NCBI RefSeq assembly: GCF_003097515.1 | Contig: NZ_CP029188.1 | Span: forward strand, 5,562,531-5,626,530 | Reading direction: 5' to 3' | Length of the DNA stretch: 64,000 bases | From: Streptomyces tirandamycinicus | GTDB lineage: Bacteria; Actinomycetota; Actinomycetes; Streptomycetales; Streptomycetaceae | Shown here: positions 16,501 to 24,135 of the stretch, piece after piece | How the letters are laid out: every line of letters starts with the position of its first letter | How positions within the stretch are numbered: the first letter of the stretch is position 1 | The notes under the pieces: model-generated | What the model saw: the letters and a program-made list of their open reading frames with translations, nothing else | Databases searched by the model: none | Told to the model about the DNA's origin: nothing | Position numbers and translations under genes: made by a program

Positions 16501-17392
16501 AGATCCGGTACGACAGCTCCGTGTCCCGACGCACGGCCGTGTCGACGTCGAAGACCTTGTTGTACGAGTACGCGCGGCCGTCCGGCTTGTGCGTGCCCGC
16601 GTACCGCAACGCGCGCTTGCCGGTGAAGCCCGCGTTGGCCTTCGCGGTGGGGGAGCCCGCCGGGCCGCGGTCGACATGGCTGCGCATGTCCTCCGGCACC
16701 GGGCTGCCGGTGTCGCCGTCGGAGAACTGCACGTCGGCCAGCTGGACGATGCCCGATGCCCCGTTGTTGCGGGTGATCTCCAGGCGGTAGTGCGCGTACG
16801 GCCCGGCCTTCGCCGCGTCGATGCCGTACATCCTCGTCTGGAAGCGCTTGTCGAACGTCTGGCCCTCGCGGGTGTCCAGGACCGTCCAGTCCTCGCCGTC
16901 CGCCGAGCCCTTGAGCGTCCAGTCCCTCGGGTCGCGTTCGGCGAAGTCGTTGGCCGAGGTCAGCGCGTAGGTGACGACCTTGACGGGGCCGTCCGTGCCG
17001 AACTCGACCCAGCCGGCCGGTTCGAAGGTGAGCCATTTGGTGGACGGCTGGAGGTCGACCAGGTTCTCCTTGGTCTCCCCGGCGGCGGCGTTCTCGCCGC
17101 TGGCGCGCAGCTCGACGACCTTGTCGGTGACATTGCCCGGGATGCCCGAGGTGAAGCCGCCGTCGACCCCGGCGGACCGCTTCGCCCCGTCCGGTCCGGT
17201 GTCCACGGTGTTGCGCCATTCGGGCTGGGTCTCGCCGGCCTCGAAGGAGCTGGAGAACTCCGGTGCGGGGGCCGCGGGCCGGGCGGGCAGGGCGACGGCC
17301 GCCGAGTGCGCCGTCACCACCAGCAGGGAAGCGGCCGCCACCAGGGCGGCCGAGCGGGCGTGGGGGTGCCTGGGGCTGGATCGTGGCCGCAT
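13562..17392 (-). CDS. Secreted GH92 alpha-mannosidase with flanking discoidin-like domains
   Basis: This 1276-residue exported glycoside hydrolase starts with a signal peptide (basic start, hydrophobic stretch about 14-33, Ala-rich cleavage zone near 35). A galactose-binding/discoidin-like domain (about 45-230, with PYAHYRLEITRNNGASG) and a second beta-sandwich region (to about 400) follow. The GH92 catalytic module (about 410-1130) is marked by HGFNFWTPVTNAGS, NNGFWDTYRTTWPAYSLL, YGHSNQVAHHVAYMYN and GDEDNGEQSAWFLFSALGFY. Another carbohydrate-binding-like domain forms the C-terminus. GH92 enzymes are calcium-dependent inverting alpha-mannosidases acting mainly on N-glycans; linkage specificity is not clear. 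The GDEDNGEQSAW segment differs from the more usual CGQMSAW form, so specificity may be unusual. It is divergent from ngcEFG, suggesting joint use of glycan-derived sugars. Confidence 0.93.
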   Translation of the reverse strand: MRPRSSPRHPHARSAALVAAASLLVVTAHSAAVALPARPAAPAPEFSSSFEAGETQPEWRNTVDTGPDGAKRSAGVDGGFTSGIPGNVTDKVVELRASGENAAAGETKENLVDLQPSTKWLTFEPAGWVEFGTDGPVKVVTYALTSANDFAERDPRDWTLKGSADGEDWTVLDTREGQTFDKRFQTRMYGIDAAKAGPYAHYRLEITRNNGASGIVQLADVQFSDGDTGSPVPEDMRSHVDRGPAGSPTAKANAGFTGKRALRYAGTHKPDGRAYSYNKVFDVDTAVRRDTELSYRIFPSMPETDPLYPATNVAVDLAFTDGTYLSDLRAVDSHGGPLTPRGQGAAKRLYVNQWNHVASRIGSVAAGKTVDRILVAYDAPKGPAKFQGWVDDIRIAPKAPRKRLAHLSDYASTVRGTHSSGSFSRGNTFPATAVPHGFNFWTPVTNAGSLSWLYEYARGNNADNLPTVQAFSASHEPSPWMGDRQTFQLMPSAAEGTPDTGRAARALPFRHERETARPHYYGVTFENGLKAEITPTDHAAMMRFTYPGDDASVVFDNVTEQAGLTLDPATSSFTGYSDVKSGLSTGATRLFVYGVFDAPVTSSASQGVTGHLRFDAGEDRTVTLRIATSLIGVDQARKNLAQEIPASASFGRIKDRAQHAWDRLLGRVEVEGATHDQLVTLYSSLYRLYLYPNSGFEKVDGRDRYASPFSPQTGPDTPTRTGAKIVDGRVYVNNGFWDTYRTTWPAYSLLTPKKAGELVDGFVQQYRDGGWISRWSSPGYADLMTGTSSDVAFADAYVKGVRGFDAEEAYEAALKNATVAPPHRGVGRKGMETSPFTGYASTETHEGLSWSLEGHLNDYGLSRMAAALHAKTGKARYREESAYFLNRARNYVTLFDRKAGFFQGRDAKGGWRVPSDAYDPRVWGYDYTETNGWGYAFTAPQDSRGLANLYGGRPGLAGKLDTYFATPETASPEFVGSYGSVIHEMTEARDVRMGMYGHSNQVAHHVAYMYNAASQPWKTQEKVREVLSRLYTGSEIGQGYHGDEDNGEQSAWFLFSALGFYPLVMGSGEYAVGSPLFEKATVHLENGRELVVKAPRNSARNIYVQGLKVNGERWDSTALPHALLARGGTLEFAMGPEPSRWGTGGDAAPVSITRDDKVPSPRRDAISGTGALFDDTSGTQAALEAGVDLPVAEGTRAVQYTLTSAARDTAPAGWVLQGSRDGTVWADLDRRSGESFAWDRQTRVFTVARPGTYREYRLVPAVGAVKPVLAEVELLS

Positions 17393-17457
17393 GGGAAGCC
17401 GTTCCTCCCGCCGAGAGGGGTGGACAAGGGCGAGGACAGGGCGTGAACGCGAGGGGG

Positions 17458-17469
17458 GACAACGTTGTC
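17458..17469. promoter_or_regulatory. GACAACGTTGTC palindrome (LacI-family-like operator)
   Basis: This is a perfect 12-base palindrome centred on CG, extended on the right to GACAACGTTGTCA. CG-centred palindromes of this type are typical operators for LacI-family sugar regulators. It lies 66 bases upstream of the GH92 start. A related half-site GACGTTGTCA occurs before xylF at 22738-22747. Confidence 0.6.
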
Positions 17470-17690
17470 AGGAGTGGTGCGCAGGCACCAGTAGGGAGGC
17501 AAGTGCCCCCTGGTGTCAAGGGTGTTGACGGCGTGCCGGGTCCGGATCCGGCCGCTTCCGCGCGACTCCCGCGAGGGCGTCCCAGCCGCCGCCGTACTGT
17601 GCCCGGGTGTTCCCCGCACACGTTCCCGCCGTGTCCGCGCCCGCGAGGTCTCAACTCGGGAAAGACTGCCGCGCAACCCTGCTTTCGATC

Positions 17691-17723
17691 TTGCTCCGGC
17701 CGAGGGGAGTGGACTATACCTGT
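17691..17723 (+). promoter_or_regulatory. Candidate ngcE promoter overlapped by a DasR-like (dre) site
   Basis: TTGCTC (17691-17696) and TATACC (17715-17720) are separated by 18 bases, a plausible housekeeping promoter. The segment AGTGGACTATACCTGT (17708-17723) matches the dre consensus AGTGGTCTAGACCACT at 12 of 16 positions and covers the -10 box. DasR is the glucosamine-6-phosphate-responsive repressor of chitin and GlcNAc genes, so repression of this GlcNAc importer would make sense. It was judged by eye only. Confidence 0.45.
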
Positions 17724-17936
17724 CGGCGTCCGCCTCGCCGGAAGGCACGGCGAAGGGCCAGGGGAACGGGCAGGCGAAGTATCGTCTGCGGCCCGGGCGG
17801 CAGTCCGTTCCCACTGCCACGGAAACACCCCTGCACGACCAGCTCTACCAATCGACCGCGGTGGCGGGGCCCTTCATCCCAGGAAGGACGGGCGACCGGT
17901 TCACCGCCTGAGTCCTGGAGAAGGCGAGGACCTGGC

Positions 17937-19388
17937 ATGGGATCCACCTCCGGCCACCCGAACGGCGGTCTCGGCCGCCGCGATCTGATCAAGCGGTCCG
18001 CGGCGCTCGGCCTGGTCACTCTTCCCGCGATGGGCTTCCTGTCCGCCTGCGCCAGCGGCGACGGCGGCGCAGGCGGCTCCAAGGTCGAGAAGGGCAAGGT
18101 CACCAAGGCCAACCCGCTCGGCGTCAACGAGACCGCGCCCCTCGAAGTCGTCATCTTCGACGGCGGCTTCGGCCAGCAGTACGCCATCGACGCGGAGAAG
18201 AAGTACAACGCGGCCTTCCCGAAGGCCCCCAAGGTCACGCACAAGGCCACCCAGAAGATCCAGTCCGAGCTCCAGCCCCGCTTCAACGGGGGCACCCCGC
18301 CGGACCTCATCGACAACTCCGGCGCCGAGCAGATGGACATGGGCGTCCTCGTCGGCAAGAAGCAGCTCGCCGACCTCACCCCGCTGCTGGACGCGCCCTC
18401 GATCGACGATCCGGCCAAGAAGGTCCGGGACACGCTGCGCCCCGGCATCGTCGAGATGGGCCAGTTCGACGGCGCACCGGTCTGGATCCTCTACTACGCC
18501 TACACGGTCTACGGCGTCTGGTACTCGCGGACCGCGCTCGACCGGCTCGACGCGCAGTACCCCGAGACCTGGGACGAGATGCTCGCCCTGTGCGAGAAGG
18601 CGAAGAAGCAGGGCATCGCGGGCTGGACGTACGCCGGAAAGCACCCCTACTACCTGCCGTTCTCGCTCTACCCGTTCATCGCCAAGATCGGCGGCCGGGA
18701 GGTCCTGGAGTCCATCGACAACCTGGAGCCGAACGCCTGGAAGCACCCGGCCGTCAAGGCCGCGTTCGAGGCGTACTACGAGCTCCAGCGGAAGGGCTAC
18801 ATCCTCAAGGGCACCCCCGGCCTGGACCACATCCAGTCCCAGACCGCCTGGACCAAGGGCAGGGCGCTGTTCATCCCCAACGGCTCCTGGGTGGAGAACG
18901 AGGCGGCGAGCACCATGCCGAAGGACTTCGACCTCGCCGTCTCCGCGCCCTCCGGACTCGACGCCTCGGACAAGATGCCCTTCGGCACCCTCTGGGCCTC
19001 CGGCGGCGAGCCCTTCATCGTCCCGGCGAAGGCGAAGAACGTCGAGGGCGGCATGGAGCAGCTTCGGATCATGCTCAGCGAGGAGTCCTCGAAGAACTTC
19101 ACCCGGCAGGTGAAGTCGCTGACCGCGTTCGACGGCGGCACCGACGGCATCGAGCTGACGCCGGGTCTGAGGTCGGGCGTCGCCGCGCTGGAGAAGGCCG
19201 GCGAGAACGTCGTCAACCCGCGGCTCCAGGACTGGTACGTCAAACTCCAGAAGGAGCAGATCGGCGTCGCCGGTCTGGGCGAGATGATGGCCGGACGACT
19301 CACCCCGGCCGAGGCCATCAGCAGGATCCAGGGCTTCGCCGACCGGGCAGCCCAGGACTCGTCCGTCAAGAAGTACAAGCACCAGTGA
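17937..19388 (+). CDS. ngcE: NgcE: GlcNAc/diacetylchitobiose ABC transporter substrate-binding lipoprotein
   Basis: This 483-residue extracellular solute-binding lipoprotein of the carbohydrate ABC importer family matches NgcE, the N-acetylglucosamine/N,N'-diacetylchitobiose-binding protein of Streptomyces. The N-terminus has a twin-arginine motif (RRDLIKRS, residues about 13-20), a hydrophobic stretch and a lipobox LSAC (about 35-38). This indicates export by Tat and lipid anchoring. Downstream are typical binding-protein segments such as RFNGGTPPDLIDNSGAEQMD and WILYYAYTVYGVWYSRTAL. The ATG at 17937 follows GGAGAAGG. It is the first gene of ngcE-ngcF-ngcG. The operon lacks its own ATPase; in Streptomyces the shared ATPase MsiK usually serves such systems. 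Confidence 0.92.
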   Translation: MGSTSGHPNGGLGRRDLIKRSAALGLVTLPAMGFLSACASGDGGAGGSKVEKGKVTKANPLGVNETAPLEVVIFDGGFGQQYAIDAEKKYNAAFPKAPKVTHKATQKIQSELQPRFNGGTPPDLIDNSGAEQMDMGVLVGKKQLADLTPLLDAPSIDDPAKKVRDTLRPGIVEMGQFDGAPVWILYYAYTVYGVWYSRTALDRLDAQYPETWDEMLALCEKAKKQGIAGWTYAGKHPYYLPFSLYPFIAKIGGREVLESIDNLEPNAWKHPAVKAAFEAYYELQRKGYILKGTPGLDHIQSQTAWTKGRALFIPNGSWVENEAASTMPKDFDLAVSAPSGLDASDKMPFGTLWASGGEPFIVPAKAKNVEGGMEQLRIMLSEESSKNFTRQVKSLTAFDGGTDGIELTPGLRSGVAALEKAGENVVNPRLQDWYVKLQKEQIGVAGLGEMMAGRLTPAEAISRIQGFADRAAQDSSVKKYKHQ

Positions 19389-19467
19389 GCGGCCCGTGCT
19401 CCCGGGGCACGCCCCCGGGAGCACGCAGCACGGGGCGGATCACTCCGGAGGATCGGGGTCGGTAACC

Positions 19468-20391
19468 ATGCAGCACGGCAAGTACCGGTTCATCGTGGGG
19501 TTCCTGGCGGCCCCCCTGGCGCTGTACACGCTCTTCGTCGTCTGGCCGTTCGTCCAGTCCATCTACTACTCGTTCACGGACTGGACCGGTCTGAGCCCGG
19601 AATTCTCCATGGTCGGCCTCGACAACTACGCCAGGCTCATGGACGACGACGTCTTCTGGAAGTCGCTGCAGCACAGCCTGCTGTTCGCGCTGCTGCTGCC
19701 GGTGGTGACGATCGGCCTCGCCCTGTTCTTCGCCTTCATGATCAATGTGGGCGGGCGGCCCCGCAGGGGCGCCGCGGTCTCCGGGGTGCGCGGCTCGTCG
19801 TTCTACAAGGTCGCCTACTTCTTCCCGCAGGTGCTCTCGATCGCGATCGTCGCCCTGCTCTTCCAGTTCGCGTACAACCCGGAGAGCGGGGCGATCAACT
19901 CCGGGCTGCGGGCGATCGGACTCGGCGACGTCCAGCCGCTGTGGCTCGGTGACCCCGACCTCGCCCTGTGGTGTGTGATGGCGGTCCTCGTCTGGTCCAC
20001 GGTCGGCTTCTTCGTCGTCCTGTTCTCCGCGGGCATGGCGTCCATCCCCCGGGACTTCTACGAGGCGGCGCTGCTGGACGGCGCGAGCCGGGTCACCACC
20101 TTCTTCCGGATCACCCTGCCGCTGCTGCGGGACACCATCCAGTCGGGCTGGGTCTACATGGGCATCCTCGCGCTCGGCGCCGAGTCCTTCGCGGTGGTGC
20201 AGATCATGACCACGGGGCCGGGCGGCCCCGACTACTCGACCACGGTGCTGGTGCTGTACGTCTACCAGTCGGCGTTCCGCGACGGCGCGGCGGCCTACGC
20301 GACGACGATCGGCGTCGCCCTGCTCATCGTCACGCTGGCCTTCGCGGCCGCCGTGATGAGGCTGGGCCGCCGCGAGCGCCTGGAGTACTGA
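19468..20391 (+). CDS. ngcF: NgcF: sugar ABC transporter permease
   Basis: A 307-residue inner-membrane permease of the MalF/binding-protein-dependent type with six hydrophobic segments. The EAA loop that contacts the ATPase is visible as IPRDFYEAALLDGASRVTTF (about residues 193-212). The ATG at 19468 gives a start just before the first helix (FIVGFLAAPLALYTLFVVWP). It follows ngcE by 79 bases and ends one base before ngcG, so all three are co-transcribed. It forms the channel for GlcNAc or chitobiose together with NgcG. Confidence 0.9.
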   Translation: MQHGKYRFIVGFLAAPLALYTLFVVWPFVQSIYYSFTDWTGLSPEFSMVGLDNYARLMDDDVFWKSLQHSLLFALLLPVVTIGLALFFAFMINVGGRPRRGAAVSGVRGSSFYKVAYFFPQVLSIAIVALLFQFAYNPESGAINSGLRAIGLGDVQPLWLGDPDLALWCVMAVLVWSTVGFFVVLFSAGMASIPRDFYEAALLDGASRVTTFFRITLPLLRDTIQSGWVYMGILALGAESFAVVQIMTTGPGGPDYSTTVLVLYVYQSAFRDGAAAYATTIGVALLIVTLAFAAAVMRLGRRERLEY

Positions 20392-20392
20392 C

Positions 20393-21319
20393 GTGAAGAC
20401 GACCGAGACCTCTCCCGCGGGCACCGCGGAACCCCTGCACGAGATGAAGGCCGCTCCGCCCGGCGCGGGGCCGGGGAAGGGCGGCGGGCGGGGCCGCGGC
20501 AGGGTCCTCAACGCCTTCTCGCACGGCGTGCTGGTCCTGTGGGCCTTCATGGTCGTCATGCCGCTGCTGTGGGCGGTGATGACGTCCTTCAAGGACGACA
20601 ACGCGATCTTCAGCTCGCCGTGGGCGCTGCCGGACCGGCTCCACTTCGAGAACTGGTCCCGCGCCTGGAGCCAGGCGCATATGAGCGACTACTTCCTGAA
20701 CACGGTCCTGGTGGTCGCCGGCTCCCTCGCGGGCACCCTGCTGCTGGGCTCGATGGCGGCGTACGTGCTGGCCCGGTTCGACTTCCCCGGGAACCGCTTC
20801 CTCTACTTCCTCTTCATCGGGGGGATGAGCTTCCCGATCATGCTGGCGCTGGTCCCGCTGTTCTTCGTCATGAACAACATTCAGCTCCTGAACACCATCC
20901 ACGGCCTGATCCTGGTGTACATCGCCTACTCGCTGCCGTTCACCGTGTTCTTCCTGACCGCCTTCTTCCGTACGCTGCCGACCTCGGTGGCCGAGGCGGC
21001 GCTGATCGACGGGGCCTCGCACACCCGGACGTTCTTCCAGGTCATGCTGCCGATGGCCAAGCCCGGACTGATCAGCGTCGGGATCTTCAACTTCCTCGGC
21101 CAGTGGAACCAGTACATGCTGCCGACGGTGCTCAACACCGAGCCGGAGCACAAGGTGCTCTCCCAGGGCCTGGTGCAGCTGGCCGTCAGCCAGGGGTACA
21201 AGGGCGACTGGTCCGGCCTGTTCGCGGGCCTGGTGATGGCGATGCTGCCGGTGCTCGCCGCGTACGTCGTCTTCCAGCGCCAGGTCGTCGCGGGCCTCAC
21301 GGCGGGCGCCCTGAAGTAG
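20393..21319 (+). CDS. ngcG: NgcG: sugar ABC transporter permease
   Basis: A 308-residue MalG-type permease. A hydrophilic, Gly-rich N-terminus of about 40 residues precedes the first helix (GVLVLWAFMVVMPLLWAVMT), with further membrane segments and the EAA loop reading TSVAEAALIDGASHTRTFFQ (about 196-215). The GTG start at 20393 is one base after the ngcF stop, which implies translational coupling. A strong hairpin at 21381-21413 ends the operon. Confidence 0.9.
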   Translation: MKTTETSPAGTAEPLHEMKAAPPGAGPGKGGGRGRGRVLNAFSHGVLVLWAFMVVMPLLWAVMTSFKDDNAIFSSPWALPDRLHFENWSRAWSQAHMSDYFLNTVLVVAGSLAGTLLLGSMAAYVLARFDFPGNRFLYFLFIGGMSFPIMLALVPLFFVMNNIQLLNTIHGLILVYIAYSLPFTVFFLTAFFRTLPTSVAEAALIDGASHTRTFFQVMLPMAKPGLISVGIFNFLGQWNQYMLPTVLNTEPEHKVLSQGLVQLAVSQGYKGDWSGLFAGLVMAMLPVLAAYVVFQRQVVAGLTAGALK

Positions 21320-21380
21320 CCCGCGCCCGCTCCGCCGCCGCCCCCGTACCCTCCGCCGTACCGCCCGCCGAACCGCCCCC

Positions 21381-21413
21381 GTACCGCCCGCCGGCACCCC
21401 CGGCGGGCGGTAC
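21381..21413 (+). terminator. Perfect 14-bp hairpin after ngcG
   Basis: GTACCGCCCGCCGG at 21381-21394 pairs exactly with 21400-21413 around a 5-base loop. It lies 61 bases beyond ngcG and separates ngcEFG from the ROK regulator. Confidence 0.8.
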
Positions 21414-21525
21414 GCGCATGAGAACGGAAGAGGCCGGGCTTTCGCTCAGGTCTTGACGGAGAGGTGCCCGAAAGGCTCCCCTTGGAGTTCACATGTTGGA
21501 GTGAAGAGCAGGAGTGTGTGAGTCG

Positions 21526-22725
21526 ATGGAGACTCCGGGGTCGCAGACATCTCTGCATCGGGCCAATCTCGAACGGGTCGTACGGGCCGTGCGCCTGGCC
21601 GGTTCGCTCACCCAGGCCGAGATCGCGAGGAGCACGGGCCTGTCCGCCGCCACCGTCTCCAACATCGTCCGGGAACTGAAGGAGGGCGGGACCGTCGAGG
21701 TCACCCCCACCTCCGCGGGCGGCCGCCGGGCCCGCAGCGTGTCGCTCAGCGGGGACGCCGGCATCGTCGTGGGCGTCGACTTCGGCCATACGCACCTGCG
21801 CGTCGCCATCGGCAACCTGGCCCACCAGGTCCTCGCCGAGGAGTCCGAGCCGCTCGATGTGGACGCCTCCTCCGCCCAGGGCTTCGACCGGGCCGAACTG
21901 CTGGTCAAACGGCTCATCGAGGCCACCGGCATCGGACCCGACAAGATCGTCGGGGTGGGTCTGGGCGTGCCCGGGCCGATCGACGTGGAGTCCGGCACCC
22001 TGGGCTCCACGGCGATCCTGCCGGGCTGGAGCGGCATCAACCCCAGCCAGGAGCTGTCCGGCCGGCTCGGCGTGCCCGTGTACGTCGACAACGACGCCAA
22101 CCTCGGTGCGCTGGGCGAACTGGTCTGGGGGAGCGGCCGCGGGGTGAAGGACCTCGCCTACATCAAGGTCGCCAGCGGTGTCGGCGCCGGCCTCGTCATC
22201 GAGGGCCAGATCTACCGCGGACCCGGCGGCACGGCGGGGGAGATCGGGCACATCACCCTGGACGAGTCGGGACCGGTCTGCCGCTGCGGCAACCGGGGCT
22301 GCCTGGAGACGTTCGCGGCGGCCCGCTACGTACTGCCGCTGCTCCAGTCCAGCCACGGCCCTGACCTGACCATGGAGAAGGTCGTCCAGCTGGCGCGGGA
22401 GGGCGACCCGGGCTGCCGGCGGGTCGTCGCCGACGTCGGCCGGCACGTCGGCAGCGGCGTGGCCAACCTGTGCAACCTGCTGAATCCCAGCAGGGTGGTC
22501 CTGGGCGGCAGCCTCGCCGAGGCCGGGGAACTGGTGCTCGCGCCGATCCGCGAGTCCGTCTCCCGGTATGCCATCCCCAGCGCCGCCCGGCGGCTCTCCG
22601 TCCTCCCGGGGGCGCTCGGCGCCCGGGCCGAAGTGCTGGGGGCGCTGGCCCTCGTGCTCGGCGAAATGGGCGATTCGACCCTTCTCGACAGCTCGGTACC
22701 GGCCGGTACTCCTGCCTTCACTTAG
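21526..22725 (+). CDS. ROK-family transcriptional regulator (Rok7B7-like)
   Basis: A 399-residue ROK protein with an N-terminal winged helix-turn-helix (about 10-70; LTQAEIARSTGLSAATVSNI) and a C-terminal sugar-kinase-like fold (about 80-390). The phosphate-binding motif is VGVDFGHTHLRVAI. The ROK zinc motif is complete (GHITLDESGPVCRCGNRGC followed by LE), and the DNDAN segment is retained. The position between ngcEFG and xylFGH is that of Rok7B7 (SCO6008) in S. coelicolor. Rok7B7 affects xylose use, carbon catabolite repression and antibiotic production. The ATG at 21526 follows CAGGAG by about 11 bases; a GTG at 21514 is a less likely start. It probably represses the adjacent xyl operon, with a candidate operator at 22727-22755. 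Confidence 0.92.
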   Translation: METPGSQTSLHRANLERVVRAVRLAGSLTQAEIARSTGLSAATVSNIVRELKEGGTVEVTPTSAGGRRARSVSLSGDAGIVVGVDFGHTHLRVAIGNLAHQVLAEESEPLDVDASSAQGFDRAELLVKRLIEATGIGPDKIVGVGLGVPGPIDVESGTLGSTAILPGWSGINPSQELSGRLGVPVYVDNDANLGALGELVWGSGRGVKDLAYIKVASGVGAGLVIEGQIYRGPGGTAGEIGHITLDESGPVCRCGNRGCLETFAAARYVLPLLQSSHGPDLTMEKVVQLAREGDPGCRRVVADVGRHVGSGVANLCNLLNPSRVVLGGSLAEAGELVLAPIRESVSRYAIPSAARRLSVLPGALGARAEVLGALALVLGEMGDSTLLDSSVPAGTPAFT

Positions 22726-22726
22726 A

Positions 22727-22755
22727 TAACGAATGGCGACGTTGTCATCTCGTTA
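22727..22755. promoter_or_regulatory. Candidate ROK operator upstream of xylF
   Basis: The inverted hexamers TAACGA (22727-22732) and TCGTTA (22750-22755) flank GACGTTGTCA (22738-22747). The element begins at the regulator's stop codon and is about 90 bases before xylF. A TTGACG at 22768 just downstream could be a -35 box. Confidence 0.5.
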
Positions 22756-22845
22756 AGGATTTACTCCTTGACGCTGGCGTTACAGCCGAGTTGACTTCCA
22801 GCCACCTCGGCCGCAAGGACGCGGCCTCGTCAGGGAGGTTTCTGA

Positions 22846-23958
22846 ATGAACACGCAGATGCGTCGCGTCGCCGTGGCCGTCACCGCGGCCGCGATGGCCG
22901 TGTCCCTCGCCGCCTGCGGCAGCGCCAAGGAGTCCGGTGACGCCGGCGCCAAGACCGGTACCGCCAAGGGCGACGAGCTCACCATCGGTCTCCTGCTCCC
23001 GGAGAACCAGACCGCGCGCTACGAGAAGTTCGACAAGCCGCTCATCGAGAAGAAGATCAGCGAGCTGACGAACGGCAAGGCGAAGGTCGTCTACGCCAAC
23101 GCCAAGCAGGACGCGACGCTGCAGACGCAGCAGGTCGACACCATGATCACCAACAAGGTCGACGCGCTGATCGTCGACGCGGTGGACTCCAAGGCCATCG
23201 CCGGCGGCGTCAAGAAGGCGAAGGACGCGGGCATCCCGATCGTCGCCTACGACCGGCTCGCCGAAGGCCCCGTCGACGCCTACACCTCCTTCGACAACGA
23301 AGAGGTCGGCCGGGTCCAGGGCGAGGCCCTCCTCGAGGCGCTCGGCGACAAGGCCAAGAGCGGCCAGATCGTCATGATGAACGGCTCCGTCACCGACCCG
23401 AACGCCGCGCTCTTCAAGAAGGGCGCCCACTCCGTCCTCGACGGCAAGGTGAACGTCGGCAAGGAGTACGACACCAAGGAGTGGAAGCCGGAGAACGCCA
23501 ACGCCAACATGGAGGCCGCGATCTCGGCCCTCGGCAAGGACAAGATCGTCGGCGTCTACTCCGCGAACGACGGCATGGCGGGCGGCATCATCACCGCCCT
23601 GAAGGCCGGCGGCTTCGACAAGCTCCCGCCGGTGACCGGTCAGGACGCCGAACTCGCCGGTGTGCAGCGCATCGTCGCGGGCGAGCAGTTCATGAGCATC
23701 TACAAGCCGTACGCGCCGGAGGCCGCCGCGGCCGCCGAGATGGCCGTCGCGCTCGCCAAGGGCCAGAGCCTCGACGCGATCGCCACGTCCAAGGTCGACA
23801 GCCCCACCACCAAGGGCATCCCGTCCGTGCTCGTCCCGGTCGTCTCCCTGACCAAGGACAACATCAAGGACTCGGTCATCAAGGACGGCGTCTACACCGC
23901 CGCCGACATCTGCACCCCGAAGTTCAAGGCCGCCTGCGACGCGATCGGCCTGAAGTAG
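22846..23958 (+). CDS. xylF: XylF: D-xylose ABC transporter substrate-binding lipoprotein
   Basis: A 370-residue periplasmic-binding-type lipoprotein of the pentose (RbsB/XylF) class. It has a signal peptide with lipobox LAAC (Cys at about residue 24) and then the typical first strand LTIGLLLPENQTARYEKFD. DALIVDAVDSKAIAGGV, IPIVAYDRLAEGPVDAYTSF, VGVYSANDGMAGGIITALK and PVTGQDAELAGVQRIVAGEQ follow, and the YDRL and GQDAE segments are diagnostic of xylose-binding proteins. The ATG at 22846 follows a GGGAGG site. It is the first gene of the xylFGH importer, and a large hairpin after it probably raises its expression over the other two components. Confidence 0.92.
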   Translation: MNTQMRRVAVAVTAAAMAVSLAACGSAKESGDAGAKTGTAKGDELTIGLLLPENQTARYEKFDKPLIEKKISELTNGKAKVVYANAKQDATLQTQQVDTMITNKVDALIVDAVDSKAIAGGVKKAKDAGIPIVAYDRLAEGPVDAYTSFDNEEVGRVQGEALLEALGDKAKSGQIVMMNGSVTDPNAALFKKGAHSVLDGKVNVGKEYDTKEWKPENANANMEAAISALGKDKIVGVYSANDGMAGGIITALKAGGFDKLPPVTGQDAELAGVQRIVAGEQFMSIYKPYAPEAAAAAEMAVALAKGQSLDAIATSKVDSPTTKGIPSVLVPVVSLTKDNIKDSVIKDGVYTAADICTPKFKAACDAIGLK

Positions 23959-23994
23959 CCACCACGTCCCCGAGGGACGCTCCCTGAAGCCTGG

Positions 23995-24042
23995 CCGGTG
24001 CCCCGCCCCCTCCCAGCCCCCGCTATCGGGGCGGGGCACCGG
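23995..24042 (+). promoter_or_regulatory. Intra-operon hairpin between xylF and xylG
   Basis: The 15-base arms 23995-24009 and 24028-24042 (CCGGTGCCCCGCCCC and its exact complement) flank an 18-base loop. It lies 36 bases after xylF and about 94 before xylG. Such hairpins behind binding-protein genes are known to stabilise the upstream mRNA or attenuate the downstream part, giving excess binding protein. Confidence 0.75.
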
Positions 24043-24135
24043 ACAGAAACGCTTCTTCCAGCATCAGCTCAACCCTTCCGCGCCACCCCTCCGGCGCGGC
24101 ATCCCGCCGGACAGGCGGCGAAGGAGATGGTTCAC

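Larger units (their letters stand above)
17393..17936. promoter_or_regulatory. Divergent control region, GH92 gene and ngcE
   Basis: This is a 544-base gap with no gene. It contains a CG-centred palindrome at 17458-17469 near the GH92 side and a promoter-like pair with a DasR-like site at 17691-17723 near the ngcE side, both listed separately. The ngcE transcript would have a leader of about 200 bases. Confidence 0.6.

Noticed and set aside
14786..17446. An 886-codon plus-strand open frame opposite the GH92 gene
   Set aside because: It is the antisense shadow of a gene with clear protein motifs; its composition is Val/Arg/Gly-rich with no recognisable fold or ribosome site.
24127..24135. ATG at 24127 as the xylG start
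   Set aside because: The AAGGAG ribosome site touches this ATG with no spacing; the GTG at 24136 has the right distance and begins the conserved sequence.
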